In this document: one piece after another, positions 26,144-35,652 of the stretch
How the letters are laid out: each line of letters opens with the position of its first letter
Numbering within the stretch: position 1 is the first letter of the stretch
Program-made: the position numbers and the translations under genes
The notes under the pieces: generated by a model
Told to the model about the DNA's origin: nothing
Database searches by the model: none
What the model saw: the letters and a program-made list of their open reading frames with translations, nothing else
NCBI GenBank assembly: GCA_023409265.1
Contig: JAEYHZ010000022.1
Span: 248,001 to 312,000, forward strand
Origin: Bacillota bacterium
Lineage (GTDB): Bacteria > Bacillota > Clostridia > Acetivibrionales > DSM-1351
Direction: 5' to 3'
Length of the DNA: 64,000 nt

Positions 26144-26431
26144 TCATACTTGATAACATACGGCTGCCTGGATATCCACTACATTTCCGATATATTTTGC
26201 AGCTTCAACATGGACAGGATGGACAAGGTAAGCATCTAAATCCTCCATGGAAGCAAATTTCGTTATCAGGATAATATCATAAGATGCTTCTCCATCACGA
26301 ATATTCACTTCTACCTGCAAATCGTCAAGTACTCCTATTTTCCCTTTCATACTTAATAGGGCATTTCTTGCCTTTAAAATACTTTCATTATCTCTTTCTC
26401 TAAGCCTTAGGAGCAAATTATTTACAATCAT
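26144..26431 (-). CDS. Dabb-family (stress-responsive alpha/beta barrel) protein
   Basis: 95 aa, the normal length of a single Dabb ferredoxin-like domain. The family pattern is visible in YDIILITKFASMEDLDAYLVHPVHVEAAKYI, with the conserved HP-H near the middle. The biochemical role is unknown; family members dimerise and are induced by stress. It is the third gene of the SDR-alkC-Dabb operon, three bases after alkC. Confidence 0.88.
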   Translation of the reverse strand: MIVNNLLLRLRERDNESILKARNALLSMKGKIGVLDDLQVEVNIRDGEASYDIILITKFASMEDLDAYLVHPVHVEAAKYIGNVVDIQAAVCYQV

Positions 26432-26434
26432 TTC

Positions 26435-27541
26435 TTAACCTCCAGTTATTTTCAGTATTGTATGGGCTTCCTCCTGCCCATTTACCAGAAGTGCAATTCT
26501 GTGATCACCGGGATAATGGCGCCGGACAGTCAAATCCTCAAAGCTGTGTGTCCGGACTCCACTAAGATGTGTGCCGCCTTTTACCGTTTTATCCGACAGC
26601 AGAAATAATTTTCGGGATTTCTTTTCTCCGGACTTCACAAAGTCTATTGCATATTCAATCCGTATATGCACCGGGCTGCCTTTTGGTATATCCAGTTCAT
26701 ATTTAAGTTCACAGCTTTCACCAAGTTTTAATTCAGTGGGTAGCACAGAAAGTGAAGTAGCCGTAAGCAGTCGTCCTGAATCTGTAAAGTTTTCATATCC
26801 AAATAATTTCATAGCATCCGGATTTCCTGCGCGAATCAAGGTGCGGCAGCCCTGCCGCAAAATCCAGTCAGTATCCGGATGCACACCAATCCACTTCCGG
26901 GTGGTATCAATGACAGCAGAGGGATTATCCTTCGAAATATCATTGAGATTGTTTGCAACACTCTTTCTGACATAGAGCGAAGTATCGGTCTTCAATTGTT
27001 CCAGAATGGCAAGTACCGGTGATGGGTCTTTTTTAAACACCGGTAATGCCATTCCCCAGGGTAGGCGGGGTCGGCAGCCCTCGCTGGACAGACGTCGTAC
27101 ATGTTCATTTGAATGCTTCGCCCATGTGGCCATCTGACACATAGCCCGTTCCGGATTACTCAGCAGAAACGGTCTTATGGCAAACTCCGAAGAAGATTTC
27201 TGTGTGAAGTTTTCCAAAGCCTTCATGGAAAGATCCCAGTGTTCTTCCCCTTGACCATATACAGCTACAAAATCCGGAAAGAATAAATACGGAAATCCCA
27301 CACAGGTATCGGCAATTGCAGATAAAATGTCCAGCGCGGCTTCATAGCTGTCTGGCAGAAAAGTCCCGAGCTTTTCGGATATTCGCCTTGTCCGGGCTTT
27401 AAGTGCAAGACCATCCCATGTTTCATCCATCACCACAGCAATAAATCCAGTTATATCAAAAACACGGTATGCAGCGTGAACCTTCCTGCCGAATTCTGAT
27501 AAAAAATCTTTGTTATAAATATCTTTTAATAACTCTGACAA
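26435..27541 (-). CDS. alkC: AlkC-type DNA alkylation repair glycosylase
   Basis: 368 aa from a TTG at 27541 preceded by AAGGAGG; longer readings run into the SDR gene. It is a HEAT-like repeat protein of the AlkC/AlkD superfamily. The family block RRLSSEGCRPRLPWG lies in the middle, followed by HEAT repeats (VRKSVANNLNDISKDNP). The C-terminal 90 residues look like the Ig-like domain of AlkC (SCELKYELDIPKGSPVHIRIEY...RHYPGDHRIALLVNG). It excises 3-methyladenine-type lesions. It is flanked by SDR and Dabb genes in one operon. Confidence 0.85.
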   Translation of the reverse strand: MSELLKDIYNKDFLSEFGRKVHAAYRVFDITGFIAVVMDETWDGLALKARTRRISEKLGTFLPDSYEAALDILSAIADTCVGFPYLFFPDFVAVYGQGEEHWDLSMKALENFTQKSSSEFAIRPFLLSNPERAMCQMATWAKHSNEHVRRLSSEGCRPRLPWGMALPVFKKDPSPVLAILEQLKTDTSLYVRKSVANNLNDISKDNPSAVIDTTRKWIGVHPDTDWILRQGCRTLIRAGNPDAMKLFGYENFTDSGRLLTATSLSVLPTELKLGESCELKYELDIPKGSPVHIRIEYAIDFVKSGEKKSRKLFLLSDKTVKGGTHLSGVRTHSFEDLTVRRHYPGDHRIALLVNGQEEAHTILKITGG

Positions 27542-27599
27542 TCTTATTGCCTCCTTACATAGGGTATTGACGCCGGATTTCGAATATTTTACAAGTTTA

Positions 27600-28403
27600 T
27601 CAGATTGAACGGACGATTCCTCCGTCAATAGTATGCTCAGCTCCGATAATATAAGAAGCCCGGTTGGACACCAGGAAAGCAATAAGTTCAGCCACTTCCT
27701 CCGGCCTTGCCGTGCGCCCTATCGGGATACCGCCAAGGGAATCCATCAATTCCTGCCGTGCACGGTCATAATCAGTTCCCCGTTCTCGTGCCATCCGCCT
27801 GATGAGCTCCTCAGCAGCCTTTGTTTCAGTAAAGCCGGGGGCAACTGTATTTACACGTATTCCCTTCGGTGCCAGTTCAGTAGCAAGGCCTTTACTGTAA
27901 TTAGTCAGGGCAGCCTTTGCTGCCGAATATGCCATGGTATTTTCTCCAGGGAATCGCCGTTGAATAGATGTGACGTGAATAATAACACCATAGCCCTGTT
28001 TAAGCATGAAAGGTAATAAACCCCGATCCAACCGGACAGCCGCAAAAAAATTTGTTTCAAAGGTCTGCTGCCAATCAGCGTCACTTTGTTTCAGAACTCC
28101 GCCGGTTGGTGTAGAAGAGCCGCCCACATTGTTAATCAGAATATCAACACCTCCAAAACGCTCAAGTATATTGTTAATAATCCTGTTTGTACCATCCGCG
28201 GTACTAATATCCGCTTGAATAAACAAGTCTGAATCTTTTAGTTCCTCCGGGACCGTACGGGCTGTGGTAACTACCGTTGCTCCGGCCTGGGTAAGGCGTT
28301 TCACTGTTGCATCACCAATGCCTCCCCTTGTACCTCCCGTGACAAGAATGCGTTTGCCATCTAAATCTTTCGGATAAAATTGGCTATTTGTTAATTCATT
28401 CAT
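27600..28403 (-). CDS. Short-chain dehydrogenase/reductase
   Basis: 267 aa from the ATG at 28403, which follows GGAGGT. Rossmann motif TGGTRGGIG near residue 20, NNVGG, then Ser/Tyr/Lys in HVTSIQRR and YSAAK. A classical SDR of the FabG-like type; substrate unknown. It is the first gene of an operon with alkC and the Dabb gene. Just upstream is a perfect palindrome that recurs near the start of the adjacent WYL-domain regulator, so that regulator probably controls it. Confidence 0.9.
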   Translation of the reverse strand: MNELTNSQFYPKDLDGKRILVTGGTRGGIGDATVKRLTQAGATVVTTARTVPEELKDSDLFIQADISTADGTNRIINNILERFGGVDILINNVGGSSTPTGGVLKQSDADWQQTFETNFFAAVRLDRGLLPFMLKQGYGVIIHVTSIQRRFPGENTMAYSAAKAALTNYSKGLATELAPKGIRVNTVAPGFTETKAAEELIRRMARERGTDYDRARQELMDSLGGIPIGRTARPEEVAELIAFLVSNRASYIIGAEHTIDGGIVRSI

Positions 28404-28460
28404 GATTTTTACCTCCAGTTTCTTAGTTATATGGTTTGTAACCATACCTCGATTATATAA

Positions 28461-28494
28461 ACCATAACTTGACGACAGTACGTCAAGTTATGGT
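28461..28494. promoter_or_regulatory. Operator palindrome 1 (SDR-alkC operon)
   Basis: ACCATAACTTGACG (28461-28474) and its exact reverse complement (28481-28494) around ACAGTA. The same core, with the same ACAGTA centre, is found at 29429-29458. Confidence 0.75.
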
Positions 28495-28501
28495 CTTGCT
28501 T

Positions 28502-29398
28502 CTAATATTTCTTTAAAATCTTTTCCGCCTGGCCCTGAATTCTTTGGCGTATTTGCTGAGGCTCCAGTATTTCAACATCATCACCGAAGGAAAGGAGATA
28601 ACCAATCAACCACTTATTTTCGGGCAATGAGGTATTAACGGTAAAAGAGCCGTCCTGGTTTTTAATAACCTCTTTTTCACTGAACTCATCATATACTCTG
28701 TAAGCTCCGTCAGAAGAAATTTTCAATTTCACATCAATCCACTTTTGAGTGCTTTTCTCCTGAATTTCCTCAAACTGCTCAGGTCTTTTACTGAAATACT
28801 CCTGGGTAACCTGAACCTTTGACATGCGTGAAATCTTGAAGGTTCTATATTCATTTCTGTATAAACAAAATCCATAAAGATACCATGCATTAACTTTAAA
28901 TACAAGCTTTATGGGCTCAACCCTGCGGAGGATTTTTTCACCGGAGCTGTTAACATAAACAAATTCGATTACCCGATAATTAAGAACAGCATCTTTGAGT
29001 GTGGTAAACCGGCATACTTGATTCTTGTTGCTTCCCCAGGGAGAGAAATCCACCTCAATCCAATTAATTTTGTTTTTATTGAAAAAGCTGCTTAATTTCG
29101 AAAGTACTTTGTCTGTTTCCGGATTTCGTGTCACGGTTAAGCTTTGCAGCGCAAACAATATTTCGTTTTGTTCCTTTTCTGAAAGAACTGATTTGTTGAG
29201 TATATAGTCATCTAATAAAGCTATCCCGCCTCCTTTTCCCGGGCTTGCGTAAATAGGTATTCCCGCTGTAGAAAGTGTATCAATATCCCGGTAAATTGTT
29301 CTTACTGATACCTCGAAATGTTCAGCAAGTTCATTAGCCGTTACTGTCTTTTTATCAAGCAAAATATACACAATTTCGAACAGTCTGCCGATCTGCAA
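28502..29398 (-). CDS. DeoR/YafY-type HTH regulator with WYL domain
   Basis: 298 aa from a TTG at 29398 with GAGGTGA upstream; the longer frame crosses the operator. The N-terminal HTH_11 domain contains VTANELAEHFEVSVRTIYRDIDTLS. The central WYL ligand-sensing domain contains FKVNAWYLYGFCLYRNEYRTFK, followed by the WCX-like C-terminus. WYL regulators commonly respond to nucleic-acid or redox signals. Here the partner operon holds a DNA repair enzyme, which fits damage or stress sensing (inference). Operators lie on both sides of the gene. Confidence 0.9.
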   Translation of the reverse strand: MQIGRLFEIVYILLDKKTVTANELAEHFEVSVRTIYRDIDTLSTAGIPIYASPGKGGGIALLDDYILNKSVLSEKEQNEILFALQSLTVTRNPETDKVLSKLSSFFNKNKINWIEVDFSPWGSNKNQVCRFTTLKDAVLNYRVIEFVYVNSSGEKILRRVEPIKLVFKVNAWYLYGFCLYRNEYRTFKISRMSKVQVTQEYFSKRPEQFEEIQEKSTQKWIDVKLKISSDGAYRVYDEFSEKEVIKNQDGSFTVNTSLPENKWLIGYLLSFGDDVEILEPQQIRQRIQGQAEKILKKY

Positions 29399-29414
29399 TA
29401 AAATCACCTCTATT

Positions 29415-29472
29415 AAGAATATAAAACACATAACCTGACAACAGTATGTCAAGTTATGCGTTTTATATTCTT
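29415..29472. promoter_or_regulatory. Operator palindrome 2 (WYL regulator promoter), 58-bp inverted repeat
   Basis: Core CATAACCTGACA (29429-29440), ACAGTA, TGTCAAGTTATG (29447-29458). The arms extend outward to 26 bases each (AAGAATATAAAAC on the left, GTTTTATATTCTT on the right) with two mismatches overall. It lies just before the regulator ribosome site. Confidence 0.75.
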
Positions 29473-29594
29473 ACAGTATCAAATTATTTTAATCATTTCT
29501 CAATAGTTTTTATTACATTGTCGATTGAAAGAACCTTGGCAAAACGTTTATTCCAAATCTTTTCCATGCAGCATATTACAGACGGAATACAACA

Positions 29595-29798
29595 TTTCAT
29601 GAGAAACTTTTGGCCGAGGGGAGCCGAAACATTGGGGTACTGAGTTTGCCTGACTGCATGCCTGTTGAAGGGGGCATACCATTGATGTATAAAGGTAATG
29701 TCATAGGGGCAATAGGAGTAAGTGGTGTTGCATCAGATAATGATGGACGAGTTGCACAAAAGGGACTTGAAGCCTTTGAAAAGTTATTGGCTGACTGA
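29595..29798 (+). pseudogene. C-terminal remnant of a GlcG/HbpS-type heme-degrading domain protein
   Basis: 68 codons in one frame ending at a stop. They read FHEKLLAEGSRNIGVLSLPD, then MPVEGGIPLMYKG and VIGAIGVSGVASDNDGRVAQ. This is the second half of the roughly 140-aa family, and the N-terminal half is absent. An ATG at 29610 is in frame but inside the domain and without a ribosome site. Judged a decayed gene. Confidence 0.7.
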
Positions 29799-29840
29799 TC
29801 TCATAAGCTATTACATACTTGAGCTGACTAAGACCAGGTA

Positions 29841-30095
29841 CCCAATGATATTGAATTAATCTTTGAAAAACAGTTTAACAGTGCTTTTAATAAAACTGGA
29901 TTAAGAGATTATTTGGAAAGTAAGGATATAGATTCTATTATACTGGTAGGGCTTCAGACAGAATACTGTATTGATGCTACCTGTAAAAGTGCCTTTGATT
30001 TTGAATATAAAATAATTATTCTGGAAGAAACAAACACAACTTTCGATAACCAGTATCTATCAGGTGAGAAAATTTATGAGTTTAATAATTATATA
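29841..30095 (+). pseudogene. Remnant of an isochorismatase-family cysteine hydrolase
   Basis: The frame reads NDIELIFEKQFNSAF, LRDYLESKDIDSIILVGLQT, then EYCIDATCKSAFDFEYKI. It contains the catalytic Cys of the family (TEYC). The first 70-80 residues with the catalytic Asp and Lys are missing. The end departs from the family after YEFNNY, consistent with a frameshift. Confidence 0.7.
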
Positions 30096-30216
30096 ACCAT
30101 CTTACTATTGCTTCCAATTCTGAATTCGGTTACCATAGACTTAGAGGTTTTCACCATTATTTTTATTGTGTATTACCGAAGCGGATGGATAATCAAAGTA
30201 AGGAGGAAAGGTTCCA

Positions 30217-31050
30217 ATGACACTAATAAAACAGTATCAATCGGATATCGAAGAAATCATGTCCAAGCGTCAGGACAACGGTGATGATTATTGGACAACT
30301 CCCGACAGACGGCTAATAAAAGGAAGCCCATTTAATTCCCTTGAGTGCCCACTTATACTTTTAGAACTGGGAATGGACCGTTCTGAGCCCGTACTGAAAG
30401 AGACCGCCAACCTTATCTTAAGTTCATGGCGGGAAGACGGACGATTTAAGTTATCTCCTCAAGGTGCAATTTATCCTTGTCAAACTATTAACGCTGCCAG
30501 AACTCTTAGTCACTTAGGATATGCCTCTGATGCCAGGCTCAAGAGAACCTTTGGGCATCTTTTGGAAATTCAGCACAGTGATGGAGGCTGGCGTTGTAAA
30601 AAGTTCAGCTTCGGGAGAGGCCCGGAAACGGAGTTTTCAAATCCCGGCCCAACTTTGGCTGCTTTAGATGCTTTCAGATTTACTCATTTTCTCAACACCA
30701 GCGAATCGCTTAATCAAGCAGTAGAATTCCTGCTTGATCACTGGGAAACCCGTTTACCACTCGGCCCCTGCCACTATGGAATGGGCACCCTTTTTATGCA
30801 GGTGGCCTACCCTTTCATCAGCTACAACCTCTTTTTCTATGTCTATGTTCTGTCATTTTACACCAAGGCAAAGCAAGACCGGAGATTTCTCGATGCACTT
30901 GGGGTTTTAGAATCAAAGTTGATAAATGGCAGGATTATAGTGGAACGTCCTAATCAGAAGTTAGCCGGTTTTGCCTTTTGCAAAAAAGGAGAACCAAGTG
31001 ATTTGGGAACTGAGCGTTACCACGAGATATTGAAAAACCTTGAAAGATAA
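30217..31050 (+). CDS. Terpenoid cyclase/prenyltransferase-fold (alpha-alpha toroid) protein
   Basis: 277 aa with AGGAGG eight bases upstream of the ATG. Helical repeats of the squalene-cyclase/prenyltransferase toroid are visible: LLEIQHSDGGWRCKKFSFGRG resembles a QW repeat, and NPGPTLAALDAFRF and the earlier WREDGRFKLSP are similar. At 277 aa it is less than half of a squalene-hopene cyclase, and the catalytic DxDD motif is not seen. An enzymatic cyclase role is therefore doubtful. It follows two gene remnants and is convergent with the Lhr helicase. Confidence 0.7.
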   Translation: MTLIKQYQSDIEEIMSKRQDNGDDYWTTPDRRLIKGSPFNSLECPLILLELGMDRSEPVLKETANLILSSWREDGRFKLSPQGAIYPCQTINAARTLSHLGYASDARLKRTFGHLLEIQHSDGGWRCKKFSFGRGPETEFSNPGPTLAALDAFRFTHFLNTSESLNQAVEFLLDHWETRLPLGPCHYGMGTLFMQVAYPFISYNLFFYVYVLSFYTKAKQDRRFLDALGVLESKLINGRIIVERPNQKLAGFAFCKKGEPSDLGTERYHEILKNLER

Positions 31051-31084
31051 TATAAAATCTTACCGGGTCTGATTTTTAAAACAA

Positions 31085-34000
31085 TTATCTATATGACCGG
31101 TAGACCACATAACCCTGTGGTTCGTGGATGAAGCCGGCACTACCAAGAGCTTCGGCGGCTTCCTTCGGATAATCCTTAATTACCATACGGTTTTGTGATG
31201 AAAAAATCCTGCGTCTTGAATAATCCTGAATGAAAACCTGAAGTGCCTCGGCTGCGCTCTCCGGCTCAAATATCCGCAAGTTTCTGCCCTGACGTTCCAA
31301 AACTGCAACAGGCACACCTGCACGTAGTGCGACAGCCGTACCGGCAACATTCATAAATGTTCTGTCCGGCATATGCTGCAGGCATTTTCCCCATGGCTGA
31401 GCCGGATCGATTGCATTCAGCCATACAATCTGATCGCGGGGGTGTTCCAGCGTCAGCATTGTTCCTGCATAATCCTTTTCCCGGATAAACTGGATTCCCG
31501 ACAGTCCTTCAATAAAGTACCCGCGGCGCACCTGGCCGGTATATTCCCAGATGCGCAGTGTCTCAAGGGCTGTATTCCAGGAAATCCTCTGTACTGTTTC
31601 ACGGCAGAGGACAACTGCTCTGTCAAAATTTCGGTTAAGGTGCTCTTCGATTGTCAGAGGCCTCAGAGGACGGATTACTTCCCATCGTCCTGATGACAGC
31701 ATTTTCATACGGGCATTAACTCTCTGACGGGCTGCTGCCTTTTGAAGCTTATCCTGAGTCAGCCACTGCCGGACCGGAATAAAGCTGTCCGAGGTCACAA
31801 GTCCTTTGGCAGCAAGCTGCAGCAAAGTATCATAGGGCGAACCTTCAACCAGGCCGGTAAGTCTTTGCATAAAGCTGGCTCCACTTTTTAATAATGCAGT
31901 ATAAATAACCTTTTCATTTTTTTCGAGGGTTTCCACTGTCTCTGACAGATCCGCATCCCAGTTGATGTCACCGGTTTGGTGAAACAAGAGATTGAAATCG
32001 GGGCTGAGCTGCCAAAATGTACTTCCACCGGATAAAACAGTGTCCATAAACTCCGGGCGATAACTCCCCACACGTGACGGCAGCAGGATATTCTCCCAGG
32101 CCTCAGCCGGATAGGGCTGATCACTCAGCGTTTTCAGTGCTTCCTCCAACTGTTCAGCTGCCGGAGCCGAAATAATCATACGGCTGGCAAGCAGTGCGGC
32201 ATACCGCTCTGCCGGCAGGGTTGTTACCTGTTTTCGCCGGTTTTTAATAGTCTCATTCCTTGCACGGTTATAGAGTTCGGAATGATAATATAATCCCTCC
32301 TGTTCAACCGCATTTCCCTGTGAACAAAGCATTGTAAGAATGTCCAGTGCAGCCTCATCCGTCCACAGATAACGCTCTGCAACCTGCTCATACGATTTTG
32401 CCCCCCTGTATCTTAACAATCTCTGAACCAGACGCTTTCTTGCATTTAAGTCCATTACTTCCAAAGCATCTGAATATTCCTTTTCATGCTCGGCAGCAAT
32501 CCACAATCCCGGCTCAATGTATTTCACCCGTCCCAGGGCAGCAAGAGCTTCCAACCATTCAACCGGTATCTCCAGCTCCCCAGCTGTCAGATCTCCTTCT
32601 ATCATCAGCAGGGAATGAAGCTGCTGTTCATCTTCCGGAAGCCTTGTCCGCTCAGCTGCACGTGCCAGCTGCTCCGGTGCCGGTGTAATCGTTACGGCTT
32701 CTTTTAAGGCTTCAGCCGTAGCTTGATATATTTTCTGCGGAGTCGGTGAATAATCATACATCATTGCAGCTTCTGTCTGACGTCTCAGCGGCAGAGACAT
32801 GGGAGAAGGTGTATCAAGGTACATCTCACGAATCTGAATATCACCCGATTGTATTCTATTCAGGATATATTCAACTCCCTTTAAATCCCAGTAATCCTCC
32901 AGACATTCCCGCTTTGTTTCCCGGATCATGGGATGCTGCTCCTGTTCAACCAGAGATGAAAGCAGTTCTGCACTTCGCATACGCTGTACCCAGAGCGGCT
33001 GGCGCTTATTACTCCTTACACCCATCAAAAGAGCCCGGGCAGTGTTATAGCGGAAATTCATATTATACAGAGGTGTGGCAGGAAGTAATGCTGTGACTAT
33101 CTCCCGGGCGGCAGCGGGTAATACCTCCTGAAGCAGGCCTTCAGGCAGCGGACTGCCGTCATAAGGAAACAAAAGGAACCCGTCATCGTCGGTAACACAG
33201 TTTATTGTTGTACCCATATGGCGGTTGGCCGCTTCCTTCACAAGAAGGGACAGCGGTTCATTCACCTGGTGGCCGAATACCGAGTGCACCATCATCTGAT
33301 GGTTGCTGTTTTCATCCATAAAATGCTCTATTAATATGGTACTGTCATCCGGAAGGATGCCGGTACTGTGGAGCTGCCGCTTCAGAAAATCCATTGCACT
33401 TTTTGCAGCCGGCTCATCAAGTCCCATTTTCTCAAGTTCTTTTAACATAGAGCCGGTCTCATCTGCAAGGGTAAGCCTGCGGAATATCTCACCAAAGGCA
33501 ATGCCGGTCCGCAGTCTCCGCCCTTTTATTTCACCGTGCCAAAAAGGCAGTCTGGCACCAGCGGTATTGGTCTGGGCTACAATTACTGTGTCCTTTAGTA
33601 TATTTACAATCCGCCAGGCAAAGGTACCTAGAAGAAATCTGTCGCCGATTCGGGTTTCAAAGACAAATTCTTCATCCAACTCTCCCAGCTTGACACCACT
33701 TTCAGTCCTGCACATATACAAACCTCTGTCAGGAATGGTTCCTCCGGCACTGACAGCCAGCATCCGGCTGTAGGCATCTCCCTGAACATGGTTATGAAGC
33801 CTGTCATAGATAATTCTCGGGCGTACGGGTATATCCCGCTCATGCTCATAATCCCCCGCCAGCATACACAGAATATCCTTGACATCCTCCACCGTCACAT
33901 CCCGGAAGGGATATGCCCTGGAAAGAAGCTCCATCACATCCTCAACCCAATAACCGCCACTACATGCCATGGATACAAGGTGCTGGGCAAGGATATCAAA

Positions 34001-35227
34001 GCAAAGTCTTGGAGGCTTGGAGTACTCGATACCTCCGTTTCGCGCCACCTCTGCGGTGAGACCGCAATACAAGCCTTCCACTGCTTCTCTGGGAAATATA
34101 TGCATAATACTTATACGGTTTGGACTATGCCCGGCACGTCCCAGCCTCTGCATGGTACTTGAAATGGAACGTGGACAGCCAATCTGAAATACCTGATCTA
34201 TATCACCCACATCTATTCCAAGTTCCATGGAGGAGGTTGCACACAGGAGCCTCAGTTTTCCATTGCGAAGCGCATTCTCAACCTCAAAGCGCTGTTCTTT
34301 GGATAAACTGCCATGGTGTGTCCTCGCAAAACCTTCTCCACCCAACTGATTAATAAAATAGGCCAGCTTCTCGGCATAAGCTCGCCCTTCTACAAAGGCA
34401 ATTGCGCTCCCTGCACCGCTGCAGTATGAATATACCGTTTTCGCAAGCTCCTGCCAAATGGGGTCCTTCATCATGACCCTATGATCAGACAAGGGGCTTG
34501 TAACAGCGATTTGGATCTCCTTTTGCATCCTGGGGGCAATAACAGCAACCGGGTCAGGAGACAGATACTGCGCAGCAATATCCAAAGGTTCGATTGTTGC
34601 AGACAGGCCAATTCGCTGAAGCGGCTGCCGGCACAGCCTGTCCAGTCTTGCAACGGACAGCATCAGATGAGCGCCTCGTTTTGAATCAATCAGGGCATGC
34701 AGCTCATCTATTATAATAGCCTTAGCTGTTCCAAGAATTTTTTGACCGGATTTGCTGGTCAGCATCAGATATAAGGACTCCGGGGTCGTTATCAAAATAT
34801 GCGGAGGTGTCTTAATCATCCGGCTTCGTTCCTTTTGTGTAGTATCGCCGGTCCGTATGCCAATGTGCAGTTCTGTGCCGGTTATTGAGGCACCTGTCTT
34901 TAAATGTTCTTCAATAATCCCCTCCAGGGGTCGCCTGAGATTTTCACGTATATCTCCGGCAAGTGATTTAAGCGGTGATATATAGATCAGCTGCAGCTCC
35001 TGTTTTAGCTTATCGCATCTAGCCTGTTCCAGCAGTCTGTCGATGAATACTAAAAATGAGGTAAGAGTCTTACCTGTACCGGTCGGTGCGGATACCAGAG
35101 TATGCCTGCCTTCGGCAATTACCGGCCAGGCCTGCTCCTGGACTGCAGTAGGCAAACCCAGAGAGCTTATAAACCACCGTTTTGTTAGCTTGTTAAATAC
35201 ATCCAGCGAATTTTCCGACATAGGCAT
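31085..35227 (-). CDS. lhr: Lhr-family ATP-dependent helicase
   Basis: 1380 aa. Superfamily 2 motifs: Q-motif region LPTAVQEQAWP, Walker A SAPTGTGKT (46-54), motif Ia YISPLKSLAGD, motif II DELH, motif III GLSATI, then helicase C with the CATSSMELGIDVGDID and QRLGRAGHSPNR motifs. A winged-helix/beta-barrel Lhr-core and the long Lhr C-terminal domain follow. It translocates 3'-5' on single-stranded DNA and unwinds RNA:DNA hybrids in repair by family knowledge. It is single-gene and convergent with the toroid protein gene. Confidence 0.95.
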   Translation of the reverse strand: MPMSENSLDVFNKLTKRWFISSLGLPTAVQEQAWPVIAEGRHTLVSAPTGTGKTLTSFLVFIDRLLEQARCDKLKQELQLIYISPLKSLAGDIRENLRRPLEGIIEEHLKTGASITGTELHIGIRTGDTTQKERSRMIKTPPHILITTPESLYLMLTSKSGQKILGTAKAIIIDELHALIDSKRGAHLMLSVARLDRLCRQPLQRIGLSATIEPLDIAAQYLSPDPVAVIAPRMQKEIQIAVTSPLSDHRVMMKDPIWQELAKTVYSYCSGAGSAIAFVEGRAYAEKLAYFINQLGGEGFARTHHGSLSKEQRFEVENALRNGKLRLLCATSSMELGIDVGDIDQVFQIGCPRSISSTMQRLGRAGHSPNRISIMHIFPREAVEGLYCGLTAEVARNGGIEYSKPPRLCFDILAQHLVSMACSGGYWVEDVMELLSRAYPFRDVTVEDVKDILCMLAGDYEHERDIPVRPRIIYDRLHNHVQGDAYSRMLAVSAGGTIPDRGLYMCRTESGVKLGELDEEFVFETRIGDRFLLGTFAWRIVNILKDTVIVAQTNTAGARLPFWHGEIKGRRLRTGIAFGEIFRRLTLADETGSMLKELEKMGLDEPAAKSAMDFLKRQLHSTGILPDDSTILIEHFMDENSNHQMMVHSVFGHQVNEPLSLLVKEAANRHMGTTINCVTDDDGFLLFPYDGSPLPEGLLQEVLPAAAREIVTALLPATPLYNMNFRYNTARALLMGVRSNKRQPLWVQRMRSAELLSSLVEQEQHPMIRETKRECLEDYWDLKGVEYILNRIQSGDIQIREMYLDTPSPMSLPLRRQTEAAMMYDYSPTPQKIYQATAEALKEAVTITPAPEQLARAAERTRLPEDEQQLHSLLMIEGDLTAGELEIPVEWLEALAALGRVKYIEPGLWIAAEHEKEYSDALEVMDLNARKRLVQRLLRYRGAKSYEQVAERYLWTDEAALDILTMLCSQGNAVEQEGLYYHSELYNRARNETIKNRRKQVTTLPAERYAALLASRMIISAPAAEQLEEALKTLSDQPYPAEAWENILLPSRVGSYRPEFMDTVLSGGSTFWQLSPDFNLLFHQTGDINWDADLSETVETLEKNEKVIYTALLKSGASFMQRLTGLVEGSPYDTLLQLAAKGLVTSDSFIPVRQWLTQDKLQKAAARQRVNARMKMLSSGRWEVIRPLRPLTIEEHLNRNFDRAVVLCRETVQRISWNTALETLRIWEYTGQVRRGYFIEGLSGIQFIREKDYAGTMLTLEHPRDQIVWLNAIDPAQPWGKCLQHMPDRTFMNVAGTAVALRAGVPVAVLERQGRNLRIFEPESAAEALQVFIQDYSRRRIFSSQNRMVIKDYPKEAAEALGSAGFIHEPQGYVVYRSYR

Positions 35228-35298
35228 CTCCTGATATCTACCATTTAATTTGAGCTTAAGGTTTCTCTATTAATCATTGTTATCTGCAAAGGCTGATT

Positions 35299-35372
35299 AT
35301 CCTTTTATCGCACAACTGCGCTCATCCCAGCCTTTTCGTTGCAACACAACTGCAGCTCATATCCGGCCTTTT
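35299..35372. repeat. Imperfect short tandem repeat
   Basis: Units start CCTTTT and share CACAACTGC and GCTCAT (35299-35330 and 35331-35366), then a third truncated CCTTTT. Located just upstream of lhr. Confidence 0.45.
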
Positions 35373-35596
35373 AAAAAGTTTAATATATTATTTATGTTCT
35401 CCATTTTAAGGCCTAATCCTTTCATATATTTTAGCAATTTCTTAATTTTATTAATTTGGTACATTTTCATTCTGGAAAACTTTTTGCCTTTTACAGATAT
35501 ACTTTTACTCGCCGGTTTGAGCAGGTTAGTCTGGAGCAACGTCCTGTTCAAAGCAGAATACACTTTCCGATCGTACTTGCTTTTAATTTGCATCAA
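35357..35596 (-). CDS. Doubtful small basic protein, possible MerR-like tail fragment
   Basis: 79 codons, lysine-rich. The end YQINKIKKLLKYMKGLGLKM resembles the helix after the wing of MerR regulators. There is no clear ribosome site and no neighbour to support it. The 425-base gap between lhr and the CPBP gene otherwise holds nothing recognisable. Possibly a remnant. Confidence 0.25.
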   Translation of the reverse strand: MMQIKSKYDRKVYSALNRTLLQTNLLKPASKSISVKGKKFSRMKMYQINKIKKLLKYMKGLGLKMENINNILNFLKGRI

Positions 35597-35652
35597 CTTC
35601 CGGCAAAAAACAATTGTACCATTGTTTCAGGTTTTATGTACTACGAAATACC

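Noticed and set aside
33303..33773. 156-codon plus-strand frame opposite the Lhr helicase gene
   Set aside because: Antisense to conserved helicase sequence, with no ribosome site.
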